From contig CACUVI010000012.1 in the NCBI GenBank assembly GCA_902725215.1, positions 194,501 through 258,500 of the forward strand: a stretch of DNA of 64,000 nucleotides, given 5' to 3'. Of this stretch, positions 24,985 through 33,232 are shown piece by piece (position 1 is the stretch's first letter; every line of letters starts with the position of its first letter). The notes below the pieces were generated by a model. It made no database searches. It was given only the letters and a program-made list of their open reading frames with translations, and was not told where the DNA came from. The position numbers and the translations under genes were made by a program. Source of the stretch: Rhodospirillaceae bacterium LM-1 (GTDB taxonomy: Bacteria; Pseudomonadota; Alphaproteobacteria; Rhodospirillales; WMHbin7).

Positions 24985-27318
24985 ATGGCCAGTTGCCGCC
25001 ACTGCGGCCAGGAATTGATCCCCGGCAAGGAAATCGGCGGCCAGTATTGTTGTGCGGGCTGTAGGGCCGCGCATGACTTGGTCGAAGGCCTGGGACTGGA
25101 CCAATATTACCAGCGCCGTCTGCTGGACCCCAGCATTCGCCCCCTGATTCCCGAAGACGATGCCGGTTCGGCGGTCGATTTCTCGCTTCACGCAAAACCC
25201 CTGCCCAATGGCGAGCAGGCCCTTTACCTGATGGTCGAGGGGCTGCATTGCGCAGCCTGCGTCTGGCTGATCGAAAATGTGCTGGCCCGCCAGCAGGGTG
25301 TGACGCATGCGCGCCTCAACATGACCACAAGGCGCTTGGAATTGCGCTGGAAGTCTGACGGGACGGATCCCAATATGCTGGTGCGCAGCGTGCTGCAATT
25401 GGGCTACCGGCTGGTGCCCTATGATCCCAAGCGCATCGGCGACGCCGTTTCCGCCCATGAGAAAGACTTGTTGAAATGCATGGCGGTAGCGGGCTTCGCC
25501 GCCGGAAACGTCATGTTGCTGTCCGTTTCCGTCTGGGCGGGTCATGCCCAGGACATGGGATGGGCGACGCGCACCTTCATGCATTGGATTTCGGCGCTGA
25601 TCGTGTTGCCCGCCGTGGCTTATTCCGGTCGCCCTTTCTTCAAATCGGCCATCGCAGCACTTTCGAACAAGCGCACCAACATGGATGTGCCCATTTCGCT
25701 GGGCGTGCTTTTGGCCGTGGGCATGAGCCTGTGGGAAACAGCCCGGGCGGGTGAACATGCCTATTTCGATGCCGCCATTTCTCTGCTGTTTTTTCTGCTG
25801 ATTGGCCGCTATCTGGACAGCCGGGCCAGGGGACGCGCCAGATCGGCGGCCTCGCATCTGATCGCCCTGTCGGCCCGCGCTGTGACCGTGCTGATGCAAG
25901 ACGGAAGCAGAAAGCTGCTGCCGCCCGAGCAGGTGATGGCAGGCAGCATCGTTTTGGTGGCGCCCGGCGAGCGGATCGGCATCGACGGCAAGGTGCGCGA
26001 TGGCGTTTCCGACCTCGACACCAGCTTGATCAGCGGCGAGACGGTGCCGGTGCAGGCCCGGCCCGGCACCCAGGTTTTCGCGGGCATGATGAATTTGACC
26101 GGCGCTCTTAGCCTTGAGGTGACGGCCACCGGCGAAGCCACCCTGTTGGCCGAAATCGTGCGTCTGATGGAAAGTGCCGAGCAAGGGCGCGCCCGCTACG
26201 CCGCCATTGCGGATCGGGTGGCGCGCTGGTATGCGCCGGTGGTGCATGTGGCGGCGCTCAGCACCTTTTTGGGCTGGACATTGCTGATGGGCATGGCTTG
26301 GCAGCCTGCCCTGATGATTGCCGTTTCGGTGCTGATCATCACCTGTCCCTGCGCCCTTGCCCTAGCCGTGCCGGTCGTGCAGGTGGTGGCTTCTGGCCGC
26401 CTGATGCGCCAGGGTATTTTGCTGAAAAGCGCCACCGCGCTCGAGCGTTTGGCCCAGGTGGACCATGTGCTGTTCGACAAAACCGGCACGTTGACCCTGG
26501 GCAAGCCTGAATTGATGCCCGGCGACTGGACGGATAAGGACTTGGACGAGGCTGCAGCGCTGGCGTCGGCCAGCCGCCATCCGTTAGCCCGCGCGCTGGC
26601 CCGCCAGAAGCCAAGCGTCATGCCCTTGAAGGATGTGGTCGAACTGGCCGGGCTGGGCCTGGAAAGCGACGGAGTGCGGCTGGGCAGGCGCGCTTGGTGC
26701 CAAGTTTCCGACGAATTGGAAGGCGGCGAGGGGCCGGAATTATGGCTGGCAAGGCCGGGCCGGGCTGCCGTGCGCTTCGCCTTCGAGGATGCAGCCAGGC
26801 CCGATGCCAAGGAAACGATAGATGCCTTGAAGAACAGGCGGTTGGCGCTTGATCTGGTTTCGGGTGACCGGACGGCGGCAGTGGAATCCCTGGCCCGGAA
26901 ATTGGGTCTGCCCAACTGGCGGGCCTTGTGCCTGCCCGCCGACAAGGTGGCGCGGCTGGAAGAACTGAAGCAGAACGGACACAAGCCCTTGATGGTGGGC
27001 GATGGGCTGAATGATGCCCCGGCCCTGTCCGCCGCTTATGTGTCGATGTCGCCCTCTACGGCGGTCGATGTCAGCCAGACGGCTGCGGATGTCATCTTCC
27101 AGGGCGAGCGGCTGATGCCGGTGGTTGAGACCCTGCGGGTGGCCGCCAAGGCGAATATGTTGGTCAAGCAGAATTTCGGGCTTGCGCTCCTGTATAATCT
27201 GGTTACCGTCCCCTTGGCGATGGCGGGACATGTGACACCGCTGATTGCGGCGATTGCCATGTCGTCGTCATCGGTGATTGTGATCGTGAACGCGCTTCGC
27301 CTTGGGAGACGCGGGTGA
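24985..27318 (+). CDS. ccoI: CcoI copper-exporting P1B-type ATPase for cbb3 assembly
   Basis: 777 residues. An N-terminal CRHCGQELIP...CCAGC region is followed by a heavy-metal domain (GLHCAACVWLIE). Eight membrane segments include the ion-binding CPC motif ITCPCALALAVPV. Phosphorylation site DKTGTLTLGKPE, hinge MVGDGLNDAPAL. The FixI/CcoI type delivers copper outward for insertion into the cbb3 centre. The stop overlaps ccoS by four bases. Confidence 0.96.
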   Translation: MASCRHCGQELIPGKEIGGQYCCAGCRAAHDLVEGLGLDQYYQRRLLDPSIRPLIPEDDAGSAVDFSLHAKPLPNGEQALYLMVEGLHCAACVWLIENVLARQQGVTHARLNMTTRRLELRWKSDGTDPNMLVRSVLQLGYRLVPYDPKRIGDAVSAHEKDLLKCMAVAGFAAGNVMLLSVSVWAGHAQDMGWATRTFMHWISALIVLPAVAYSGRPFFKSAIAALSNKRTNMDVPISLGVLLAVGMSLWETARAGEHAYFDAAISLLFFLLIGRYLDSRARGRARSAASHLIALSARAVTVLMQDGSRKLLPPEQVMAGSIVLVAPGERIGIDGKVRDGVSDLDTSLISGETVPVQARPGTQVFAGMMNLTGALSLEVTATGEATLLAEIVRLMESAEQGRARYAAIADRVARWYAPVVHVAALSTFLGWTLLMGMAWQPALMIAVSVLIITCPCALALAVPVVQVVASGRLMRQGILLKSATALERLAQVDHVLFDKTGTLTLGKPELMPGDWTDKDLDEAAALASASRHPLARALARQKPSVMPLKDVVELAGLGLESDGVRLGRRAWCQVSDELEGGEGPELWLARPGRAAVRFAFEDAARPDAKETIDALKNRRLALDLVSGDRTAAVESLARKLGLPNWRALCLPADKVARLEELKQNGHKPLMVGDGLNDAPALSAAYVSMSPSTAVDVSQTAADVIFQGERLMPVVETLRVAAKANMLVKQNFGLALLYNLVTVPLAMAGHVTPLIAAIAMSSSSVIVIVNALRLGRRG

Positions 27319-27503
27319 CTAATCTTCTGCTGCTCATACCAGTGGCGCTGCTTTTGGGCCTGTTCGGCCTAGTGGCCTTTCTATGGGCGCTGAAGTCGGG
27401 ACAGTTCGACGATCTGGACGGTGCGGCGCATCGCATTCTGTTTGACGATGATCCTCCGCCAGTTGCCAAGCAGGATATCAAGAAGGACCCACCTTCCACA
27501 TGA
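27315..27503 (+). CDS. ccoS: CcoS cbb3 oxidase assembly protein
   Basis: 62 residues with a GTG start overlapping the ccoI stop. One membrane helix (about 4-26) followed by ALKSGQFDDLDGAAHRILFD, which is the CcoS signature. CcoS is needed for haem/copper insertion in CcoN. It overlaps the following FNR gene (ATGA). Confidence 0.95.
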   Translation: MTNLLLLIPVALLLGLFGLVAFLWALKSGQFDDLDGAAHRILFDDDPPPVAKQDIKKDPPST

Positions 27504-28270
27504 CCGCTTCTTTTGATGTCCGCGATTTCCGCGATCCTGCCGATACCGACGGCAGCAAGCCCAGCGATTATCCGACGCAACTATGCCGTATCTGCGACAT
27601 CAATCGCGAAACGTCGCTTTGCGCCCGCTTGTCCAAGGATGAATTCACGCGCGTGCTGTCGATGCGCGACCAGTTCCAATTTCCGCCATTGCACACGATT
27701 TTCCGCGAAGGCGACAGGGCCCAGCACATCTACGCCCTGACCTCGGGATCGGTGAAACTCTATAAGCTGCTGTCCGATGGCAGACGCCAGATCGTGGGTT
27801 TTTTGTTTCCCGGCGATGTGTTCGGCCTGACCAATGACGAAGGCTATCCCTATACGGCGGAAACGCTTAATCAGGCCAGCACCTGCCGCTTCCCGCAGAA
27901 GGTTTTGGGCCAGTCCAGGGACATGGCACCCATGCTGGAGCGGCGCCTGTTCGATCTGGCCGTGCGCGAACTGATGCGCGCCCATGAACAGATGCTGTGG
28001 CTGGGCCGCAAGACCGCGCTTGAGAGGTTGGCCTCCTTCCTGGCGTCGCTGGCCAAGCGGGCGGTCGAGCGCGGCCAGCCCGAAAGCCCGATAGCGTTGC
28101 CGATGAGCCGTTCCGACATCGCCGATTTTCTGGGTCTGACCATCGAAACGGTCAGCCGAACCTTCACGCATTTGAAGAAACTGAACGTGATCGTCATTCC
28201 CGACAATTCACATGCCGTGCTGAACAATCCGTCGTTGCTGAACAAACTGGCCGAAGGCGGGGGCGATTGA
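27500..28270 (+). CDS. fnr: FNR-type oxygen-sensing transcriptional regulator
   Basis: 256 residues of the Crp/Fnr family. Cysteines C29, C32, C41 (CRICDINRETSLC) and C129 (STCRF) can ligate an O2-labile 4Fe-4S cluster as in FNR. Middle cyclic-nucleotide-like barrel; C-terminal helix-turn-helix SRSDIADFLGLTIETVSR, where the ETVSR recognition helix fits TTGAT-N4-ATCAA sites. Such boxes occur at 1930, 19137 and 32273. The first cysteines have CX2CX8C spacing, slightly different from E. coli FNR. It is translationally coupled to ccoS. Confidence 0.9.
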   Translation: MTASFDVRDFRDPADTDGSKPSDYPTQLCRICDINRETSLCARLSKDEFTRVLSMRDQFQFPPLHTIFREGDRAQHIYALTSGSVKLYKLLSDGRRQIVGFLFPGDVFGLTNDEGYPYTAETLNQASTCRFPQKVLGQSRDMAPMLERRLFDLAVRELMRAHEQMLWLGRKTALERLASFLASLAKRAVERGQPESPIALPMSRSDIADFLGLTIETVSRTFTHLKKLNVIVIPDNSHAVLNNPSLLNKLAEGGGD

Positions 28271-29109
28271 TGAAGGCCGTGCGTTCGCCAGCCGAGTTGC
28301 GGGCCTCTATTTCCGATTGGCAGCGTCAGGGCTTGAAGGTTGGTTTCGTTCCCACCATGGGAGCGCTGCACGAGGGCCATTTGTCGCTGGTGGAACGGGC
28401 CAAGACCCTGGCCGACAAGGTGGCGGTGTCGATCTTCGTCAACCCCACCCAGTTCGGACCCAACGAGGATTTCACGCGCTATCCCAGGCAGGAAGCCGCC
28501 GATCAGGCCTTGCTGGAAGGGGCGGGCGGCGACTTGGTTTATCTGCCCGATATGGCGGCCATGTATCCCCAGGGCTTTGCCACCAGCATCACGGTGGCTC
28601 ATGTTTCGGAAGGACTGTGCGGGGCTTGCCGTCCTGGTCATTTTTCCGGGGTCGCCACCGTGGTCGCCAAGCTCTTGCTGCAAGGCCTGCCCGATCTGGC
28701 GGTGTTCGGCGAAAAGGATTACCAGCAGCTACAGGTTATCCGCCGTCTGGTTCTTGATCTCGACATTCCGGTGCGCATCGTCGGCGCGCCGACGCTTCGG
28801 GAATCCGATGGTTTGGCCAAGTCCTCGCGCAATGCCTATTTAACGTCCGAGGAGAGGGCCATTGCGCCCCGTCTGTTCCAGGCCTTGACCGAGGCGGCGG
28901 TCAGCCTGCGGGCCGGATTGCCAGCCGGACAGGCCTGCTTGCAGGCCAGCCAATCGCTGCTGCGGGCGGGTTTTGCCAAGGTCGATTATATCGAGTTGCG
29001 CGATGCCCAATCGCTGGAGCCGGTCGATCATCCAACCGCCCCGGCCCGCATTCTGGCGGCGGCTTGGCTGGGCCGCACGCGCCTGATCGACAATCTGCCG
29101 GTTTGCTGA
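28270..29109 (+). CDS. panC: Pantothenate synthetase
   Basis: 279 residues from the ATG at 28270, sharing its first base with the FNR stop. Motifs: VGFVPTMGALHEGHLSLV (the nucleotide-binding HxGH), SIFVNPTQFGPNEDFTRYPR, FGEKDYQQLQVIRR and ESDGLAKSSRNAYL. It condenses pantoate and beta-alanine using ATP. Its coupling with fnr is probably incidental to its function. Confidence 0.96.
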   Translation: MKAVRSPAELRASISDWQRQGLKVGFVPTMGALHEGHLSLVERAKTLADKVAVSIFVNPTQFGPNEDFTRYPRQEAADQALLEGAGGDLVYLPDMAAMYPQGFATSITVAHVSEGLCGACRPGHFSGVATVVAKLLLQGLPDLAVFGEKDYQQLQVIRRLVLDLDIPVRIVGAPTLRESDGLAKSSRNAYLTSEERAIAPRLFQALTEAAVSLRAGLPAGQACLQASQSLLRAGFAKVDYIELRDAQSLEPVDHPTAPARILAAAWLGRTRLIDNLPVC

Positions 29110-29208
29110 TTTCCCCATCGGGGGTGGTGCCAAATCGGGCGAATTGAGCTAAGGTCTCGCCACCACACTGGCGAATTCAACCGACCCTTCCGGATCATGA
29201 GGAGTGCC

Positions 29209-30045
29209 ATGCCCTACAAGGATATTTTGGTGCATGTCGATAGTTCCAAGAATTGCCAGTCTCGCATCGAGTTGGCGGTTCGTCTGGCCCGGTCGCAAAA
29301 CGCCCATTTGATCGGCCTGTTCATCGCCACGGCGCCCGACGTGCCTGAATTCGTTCAGTCGCTGATGGGCCAGCAGGTGCAAGATCTTCAGGCCCGCTTC
29401 CAGAAGGAAGCGCAGGAACAGGCGCGCAAGATGTGGGACGAATTCGCGGGCAAGTCGGGCCTGTCGCTGGAATGGCGCGCCGTCGAGGGCGATCCGGTCG
29501 AGCAATTGTCGATGCATGGCCGCTACGCCGATCTGGTGGTGGTGGGACAGCGCGACAATTCCATCGGCGGCGATGGCGGATCGATCGACATTGCCGACGA
29601 GTTGGTGTTCGAACTGGGCCGCCCGGTGATGGTGGTGCCCTATGTCGGAAACTTCAAAAAATTGGGCGAGCGCGTCATGGTGGCCTGGAACGCCTCGCGC
29701 GAAAGCACCCGCGCCGTCGGCGACACCATTCCCCTTCTGCGAGACGCCAAGCAGGTCGTGGTGCTGGCGATCAATCCCCATGGCGGCCAGAACGGGCACG
29801 GCGCCGTGCCCGGCGCCGACATTTCGCAGCATCTGGCCCGCCACAATGTCAAGGCCGAGGCCCAGCATGTGTTCGCCGAAGACATCGATGTTGGCAATAT
29901 GCTGCTGTCCAGGGCCGCCGACGAGGATATCGATCTGATCGTCATGGGTTGCTATGGCCGCTCGCGTTTGCGCGAAATGGTGCTGGGCGGGGCAACTCGG
30001 CATATCATGCGCCACATGACCGTTCCCGTGATCATGTCGCACTGA
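29209..30045 (+). CDS. Tandem universal stress protein (two UspA domains)
   Basis: 278 residues from the ATG at 29209 (MPYKDILVHVDSSKNCQSR); the in-frame start at 29197 is less likely. Two UspA-fold halves. The second ends with DLIVMGCYGRSRLREMVLGG and RHIMRHMTVPVIMSH, the ATP-binding G-x2-G-x9-G-type loop. The first copy has a variant loop (VVGQRDNSIGGDGGS). Function is general stress response; the ligand is unknown. Confidence 0.88.
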   Translation: MPYKDILVHVDSSKNCQSRIELAVRLARSQNAHLIGLFIATAPDVPEFVQSLMGQQVQDLQARFQKEAQEQARKMWDEFAGKSGLSLEWRAVEGDPVEQLSMHGRYADLVVVGQRDNSIGGDGGSIDIADELVFELGRPVMVVPYVGNFKKLGERVMVAWNASRESTRAVGDTIPLLRDAKQVVVLAINPHGGQNGHGAVPGADISQHLARHNVKAEAQHVFAEDIDVGNMLLSRAADEDIDLIVMGCYGRSRLREMVLGGATRHIMRHMTVPVIMSH

Positions 30046-30197
30046 GCCTTCATCGCCTTGCGCAAATAATCCTCCCTTTTCGATTTGATTCGACTGCCGG
30101 TTGGTTGTTTCGCCGCTGGCATCGGCGCATTCTTGCGCACGCTATCGAAGAAACGATAGTTGAACGATCAAACAATAATCAGCCTTGCGGGGACATC

Positions 30198-31616
30198 ATG
30201 ACGAAACCGGAATCCGAATTGACGGATGTCGAGCAACTGATTCTGAAAGCAGCTAGGTCGGGCGAGTTTTTGCGCTTTCCCCTGGATAGCAAACCCAAGG
30301 TGGACGCCGATTTTCTAACGCGGATGATCGGCGGGGCCTATGGCGCCTTGCATCCCAGGGGCATCCATGTCGAGGGGATCTTGGTGGATGGCGCGCTGGA
30401 TCTGGAGAATCGCGACGTCGCCATCTGGCTCTATTTCGTCAATTGCGATTTCCCCAAGGGGCTGCTGCTGCGCGATGCCAGGCTTGCTGGCTTGTTTATG
30501 CCGGGATGCAAGGTGGAAAAGGGTATGCGCGCCGACCGCATGAAGGTAAGCGGCGCCGTGCTGCTGACGGCGGGCTTTTCCTGCCGGGGCGGGCTTGTTC
30601 TGTCCGCCGCCGAAATCGGCGGCGTTCTGTCTTGTATCGGCGGCCAATTCGAAAGCGAGAAGGGACCCGCCATCGACGGCAGCGGCCTTAAGGTGCGAGA
30701 CAGCCTGTATCTGCGCGCCGACTTCAAGGCAAAGGGCGAAGTGCGCCTGCTCGACGCCGAGATCGGCGGCATCCTGTCTTGCATCGGCGGCCATTTCCTG
30801 AACGCTGGCGGCAGGGCCATCTATGCCGATGGCGTCAAGGTGGCGGGCGGCGTCTTTTTCAAGGACGGATTTCAAGCCGAGGGCGACATCAGCCTGCCTT
30901 CGGCCGATCTGGGAAAAATATTCTCGATGCGCGACGGCGGGTTCAGCGGCAAGCTGGATTTGCGCAACAGTCAGGTCAAGGTTTTCGACGACAGCGAAAA
31001 CAGCTGGCCCGCCCCGGGCAAGTTGCTGATCGACGGATTTCGCTACGAGCGGTTCTCGGCCAATGCGCCATTGGGATTCGCGTTGCGCAAGCGCTGGCTG
31101 GAACGCCAGGACACGGACATCTTCACGCCCCAGCCCTATGAGCAATTGGCCCGCGTCCTGAAATCATTGGGTCAAAGGCGCGATTCGCGCCTGACCTTGA
31201 TGGAGAAGGAACGCGAATTTCGCCGCAAAGGTCGTTTGCGCACCTTTCGCTGGTTATGGAACCATGTGCTGGAAGCCACCATCGGCTTTGGCTACTCGCC
31301 CTGGCGCGCTGCCATCTGGTTGTCCGCGTTCTGGCTGCTGGGGTCACTGGTTTTCGGGTTGGCGCAAGCTGTCGGCGCCATGGCCGATTCGGGGCTTGCC
31401 CTGAATGGCGCTCAGAATTTCGTGCCGGCGATCTATTCCCTGGACGCCCTGCTGCCGCTGGTGGATTTAAAGCAGGAAATCTACTGGCTGCCCCAGCCTG
31501 CCGCTCCGTTGGGCTGGCTGTTCCTGGCTTATCTTTGGCTGCATATTTTGACCGGTTGGTTCCTGCTGGCCATCGGCCTGTTTGCCCTGTCGGGCGTGGT
31601 GAAGCGCGATTATTGA
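30198..31616 (+). CDS. Repeat-containing membrane protein with 49-residue repeats
   Basis: 472 residues from the ATG at 30198 (weak ribosome-binding site GCGGGGAC). The N-terminal region (about 1-60) is soluble. Residues 135-153, 184-202 and 233-251 are copies of one motif (LSAAEIGGVLSCIGGQF, LLDAEIGGILSCIGGHF, LPSADLGKIFSMRDGGF) spaced exactly 49 residues apart; at DNA level the first two copies lie 147 bp apart (30609 and 30756). A related segment occurs at 91. The repeats look like a beta-helix or pentapeptide-like solenoid. Two C-terminal membrane helices follow (near SAFWLLGSLVFGLAQAVG and LYLWLHILTGWFLLAIGLF in essence). Function is not known; related solenoid membrane proteins exist in databases, but I do not recognise a named family. 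Confidence 0.7.
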   Translation: MTKPESELTDVEQLILKAARSGEFLRFPLDSKPKVDADFLTRMIGGAYGALHPRGIHVEGILVDGALDLENRDVAIWLYFVNCDFPKGLLLRDARLAGLFMPGCKVEKGMRADRMKVSGAVLLTAGFSCRGGLVLSAAEIGGVLSCIGGQFESEKGPAIDGSGLKVRDSLYLRADFKAKGEVRLLDAEIGGILSCIGGHFLNAGGRAIYADGVKVAGGVFFKDGFQAEGDISLPSADLGKIFSMRDGGFSGKLDLRNSQVKVFDDSENSWPAPGKLLIDGFRYERFSANAPLGFALRKRWLERQDTDIFTPQPYEQLARVLKSLGQRRDSRLTLMEKEREFRRKGRLRTFRWLWNHVLEATIGFGYSPWRAAIWLSAFWLLGSLVFGLAQAVGAMADSGLALNGAQNFVPAIYSLDALLPLVDLKQEIYWLPQPAAPLGWLFLAYLWLHILTGWFLLAIGLFALSGVVKRDY

Positions 31617-31621
31617 AAAAA

Positions 31622-31647
31622 GAAGGCCGGTCGCGAAACCGGCCTTC
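31622..31647. terminator. Bidirectional hairpin terminator
   Basis: GAAGGCCGGT / ACCGGCCTTC stem with a short CGCGAA loop, flanked by an A-rich tract on the left (AAAAAAGAAGG). It sits between the repeat protein and the convergent lipoprotein gene; the A-rich side gives a T-run for the minus-strand transcript. Confidence 0.75.
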
Positions 31648-31676
31648 GATTCGGAAGAGAGACTGCTCTCGCCGCC

Positions 31677-31946
31677 TTACTTGGCGGCCATGTATTTGTC
31701 GATCGTCTTGATGTCGTCCGACTTGATGGTCATGCCATCGGGGCCACCGCCGATCTTGGTGTACTGCTTGGCCGGTTCACCGGATTTCTGGAATTCGGCC
31801 AGCGACTTCGAACCTTCCTCGAACACCCAGAGGCGCCCGTCCTTCACTTCGGTGTAGAAGCCGGGCTTGCTGTAGCCGGAAGCGCAGGCGGCCAAGGTCA
31901 GCGCCACCAGCGGGGCCAGGGCCAAGGTCTTGATCAGGGTCTTCAT
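31677..31946 (-). CDS. Small lipoprotein
   Basis: 89 residues with a lipoprotein signal peptide ending LTLAACASG (lipobox LAAC), so it is lipid-anchored after cleavage. The mature part begins SGYSKPGFYTEVKDGRLWVF and is rich in Lys and Asp. A GGGATG-type ribosome-binding site lies upstream. No family is recognised. It is transcribed on the minus strand, apart from the next gene upstream (the 35-aa protein) which has its own terminator. Confidence 0.75.
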   Translation of the reverse strand: MKTLIKTLALAPLVALTLAACASGYSKPGFYTEVKDGRLWVFEEGSKSLAEFQKSGEPAKQYTKIGGGPDGMTIKSDDIKTIDKYMAAK

Positions 31947-32033
31947 AGGTCATCCCTCATAGGCGATTGTGGGGTCAAAACGCCGTAAGGATGGCCCGCC
32001 AACTGTTACAGTTCGGCTATCGGTTCCGTTACA

Positions 32034-32077
32034 GGAAAATGAAAACGGCCACCTTCCCGTCCGGGAGAGGTGGCCGT
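32034..32077 (-). terminator. Terminator for the 35-aa membrane protein gene
   Basis: ACGGCCACCT (32045-32054) pairs with AGGTGGCCGT (32068-32077), with a further TCCC/GGGA inner stem. On the minus strand the stem is followed by TTTTCATTTT. It lies 25 bp after the small gene's stop. Confidence 0.8.
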
Positions 32078-32101
32078 CGATCTGCGCCCTTTGGCGGGGG
32101 C

Positions 32102-32209
32102 TTATTTGCGCATCTTGCGGGTGATGATGAAGCCCAGAAGCCCAACCGTCACCACGATAATGCTCACGAAAACAATCAGCGCCAATTGAGCCGTCGGATC
32201 GATATTCAT
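32102..32209 (-). CDS. 35-aa single-span membrane protein, probably FNR-regulated
   Basis: A short ORF reading MNIDPTAQLALIVFVSIIVV, then a hydrophobic stretch and the basic end TRKMRK. Residues about 9-29 form one transmembrane helix with an N-out/C-in charge pattern. A near-perfect ribosome-binding site (GGAGGGG, 32213-32219) lies four to six bases before the ATG. A promoter with an FNR box (32273-32286) and a well-placed -10 (TAAAAT, 32250-32245) precedes it, and a terminator follows, so this looks like a complete single-gene transcription unit. No family is recognised; CydX- and CcoQ-like small subunits have this size but no sequence link is visible. Confidence 0.7.
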   Translation of the reverse strand: MNIDPTAQLALIVFVSIIVVTVGLLGFIITRKMRK

Positions 32210-32244
32210 ACACCCCTCCCATAGGAATCACACAATGATGCGGC

Positions 32245-32250
32245 ATTTTA
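32245..32250 (-). promoter_or_regulatory. -10 element of the small membrane protein promoter
   Basis: On the minus strand this reads TAAAAT (five of six matches to TATAAT). It begins 29.5 bp from the centre of the FNR box at 32273-32286, the same spacing as at ccoN, and predicts transcription starting near 32238, giving a leader of about 28 nt. Confidence 0.55.
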
Positions 32251-32272
32251 TCACCGCAATCGGGGGGGAGTC

Positions 32273-32286
32273 TTGATCTAGATCAT
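32273..32286. promoter_or_regulatory. FNR/FixK-type box between the 35-aa protein and the LuxR-type gene
   Basis: TTGATCTAGATCAT differs from the consensus TTGAT-N4-ATCAA only in the last base. Spacing to a good -10 on the minus strand supports activation of the small membrane protein. On the plus side no -10 is seen at the class II distance, so an effect on the LuxR-type gene is less likely. Confidence 0.65.
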
Positions 32287-32463
32287 AGAAGTGGGGACTA
32301 AAAAGATGGTGGTATCTTCCTACCCCTTTGATTGGTTTGGGGGTTGTCGCGGGGCAGAGGGGGTCTTGGATCACTTCTAAAGGGTGGGGCTTGCGCCACA
32401 CTTGGATTCAGGTATTCTTCAGTTGTTCCTTATATTCGCCGCCGAAGGGGAGTGCACGGCGCC

Positions 32464-33090
32464 ATGAATACAGCCAAGCCGCCGATCGATATCGTGATCG
32501 CCGAGAAGAATCCTTTGCTTCAGCAAAGTCTGGTCCGCCTGTTCGAGAATGACGAGCGATTCCGTCTGGTCGCGGTTTGCGCCGATGGCGAGCGCTTTGT
32601 CGAAGCTGTCGGTCGCTTGAATTTCGATACCGGCATCATCGGCTGGGAAATGCCCTTCCTGGATGGGAAGGGGGTTCTGGCCGCTCTAAAGGGCAGGGAA
32701 AACGCTCCCCGCATCATCGTTTACACCGGTTCGCCCAATCCCGACATTCCAAGGCAGGCGATGGCGCTGGGCGCGGCGGGCTTTTGCTCGAAAAAGGATC
32801 AGCCCGCCGTGCTGATCGACACCATCCTTCAGGTGGCTTCGGGGCGCATGGTTTTTCCCTTCATGGACGTCGCCAAACTGGTCACCGATCCTTTTGCGGG
32901 CTTAACGCCGCGCGAGCGCGAATTGCTGGCCGCCTTGGCGGGCGGCTTGACCAATGCGCAGATCGCGGGGCAGTTCGACATTTCGCTCAACACGGTGAAA
33001 TTCCACCTGAAAAATCTGTTCGACAAGCTGGGCGTGAGCAACCGCGCCCAGGCCGTCGCCAGATATTTGAAGGAGCGGGAAACAAACTGA
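32464..33090 (+). CDS. LuxR-family regulator with degenerate receiver domain
   Basis: 208 residues from the ATG at 32464 (ribosome-binding site AAGGGGAG). Receiver-like domain (about 8-120) and a NarL/LuxR-type helix-turn-helix (LTPRERELLAALAGG, DISLNTVKFHLKNLFDKLGV). The phosphoacceptor position reads FDTGIIGWEMP where active receivers have an Asp, so Gly60 replaces it; the first acidic pair is AEKN rather than DD. The receiver is therefore likely not phosphorylated in the usual way. It precedes the Calvin-cycle operon in the same direction and may control it in place of the usual CbbR. No cognate kinase is adjacent. Confidence 0.85.
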   Translation: MNTAKPPIDIVIAEKNPLLQQSLVRLFENDERFRLVAVCADGERFVEAVGRLNFDTGIIGWEMPFLDGKGVLAALKGRENAPRIIVYTGSPNPDIPRQAMALGAAGFCSKKDQPAVLIDTILQVASGRMVFPFMDVAKLVTDPFAGLTPRERELLAALAGGLTNAQIAGQFDISLNTVKFHLKNLFDKLGVSNRAQAVARYLKERETN

Positions 33091-33141
33091 CCCGCCCGAA
33101 AGGGTTGAGCCTTGCCCCTCAAAGAATTTTTCGCTACGACC

Positions 33142-33173
33142 CGGGTGGGTGTTGGCAAAAATCAACCTACCCG
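33142..33173. promoter_or_regulatory. Inverted repeat upstream of glpX (possible operator)
   Basis: CGGGTGGGTGTTG (left) and CAACCTACCCG (right) form an imperfect inverted repeat around GCAAAAAT, about 60 bp before the glpX start. The right arm contains CCTACCC, also found upstream of the LuxR-type gene (32319-32325) and cbbM (38998-39004). Confidence 0.45.
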
Positions 33174-33232
33174 AGATGATGGCTTCAGAGTAGAAGTTCC
33201 GTAATCAAATGGAACCCCGGGAGGAATTAGGC

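Noticed and set aside
30158-30172. FNR-like TTGAACGATCAA before the repeat membrane protein
   Set aside because: The half-sites are four bases apart instead of six between TTGA and TCAA, so it does not fit the consensus spacing.
29433-30197. Long upstream extension of the repeat-containing membrane protein
   Set aside because: The stretch before 30198 overlaps the universal stress protein in another frame and reads as Arg/Gly-rich noise; the ATG at 30198 begins the plausible protein.
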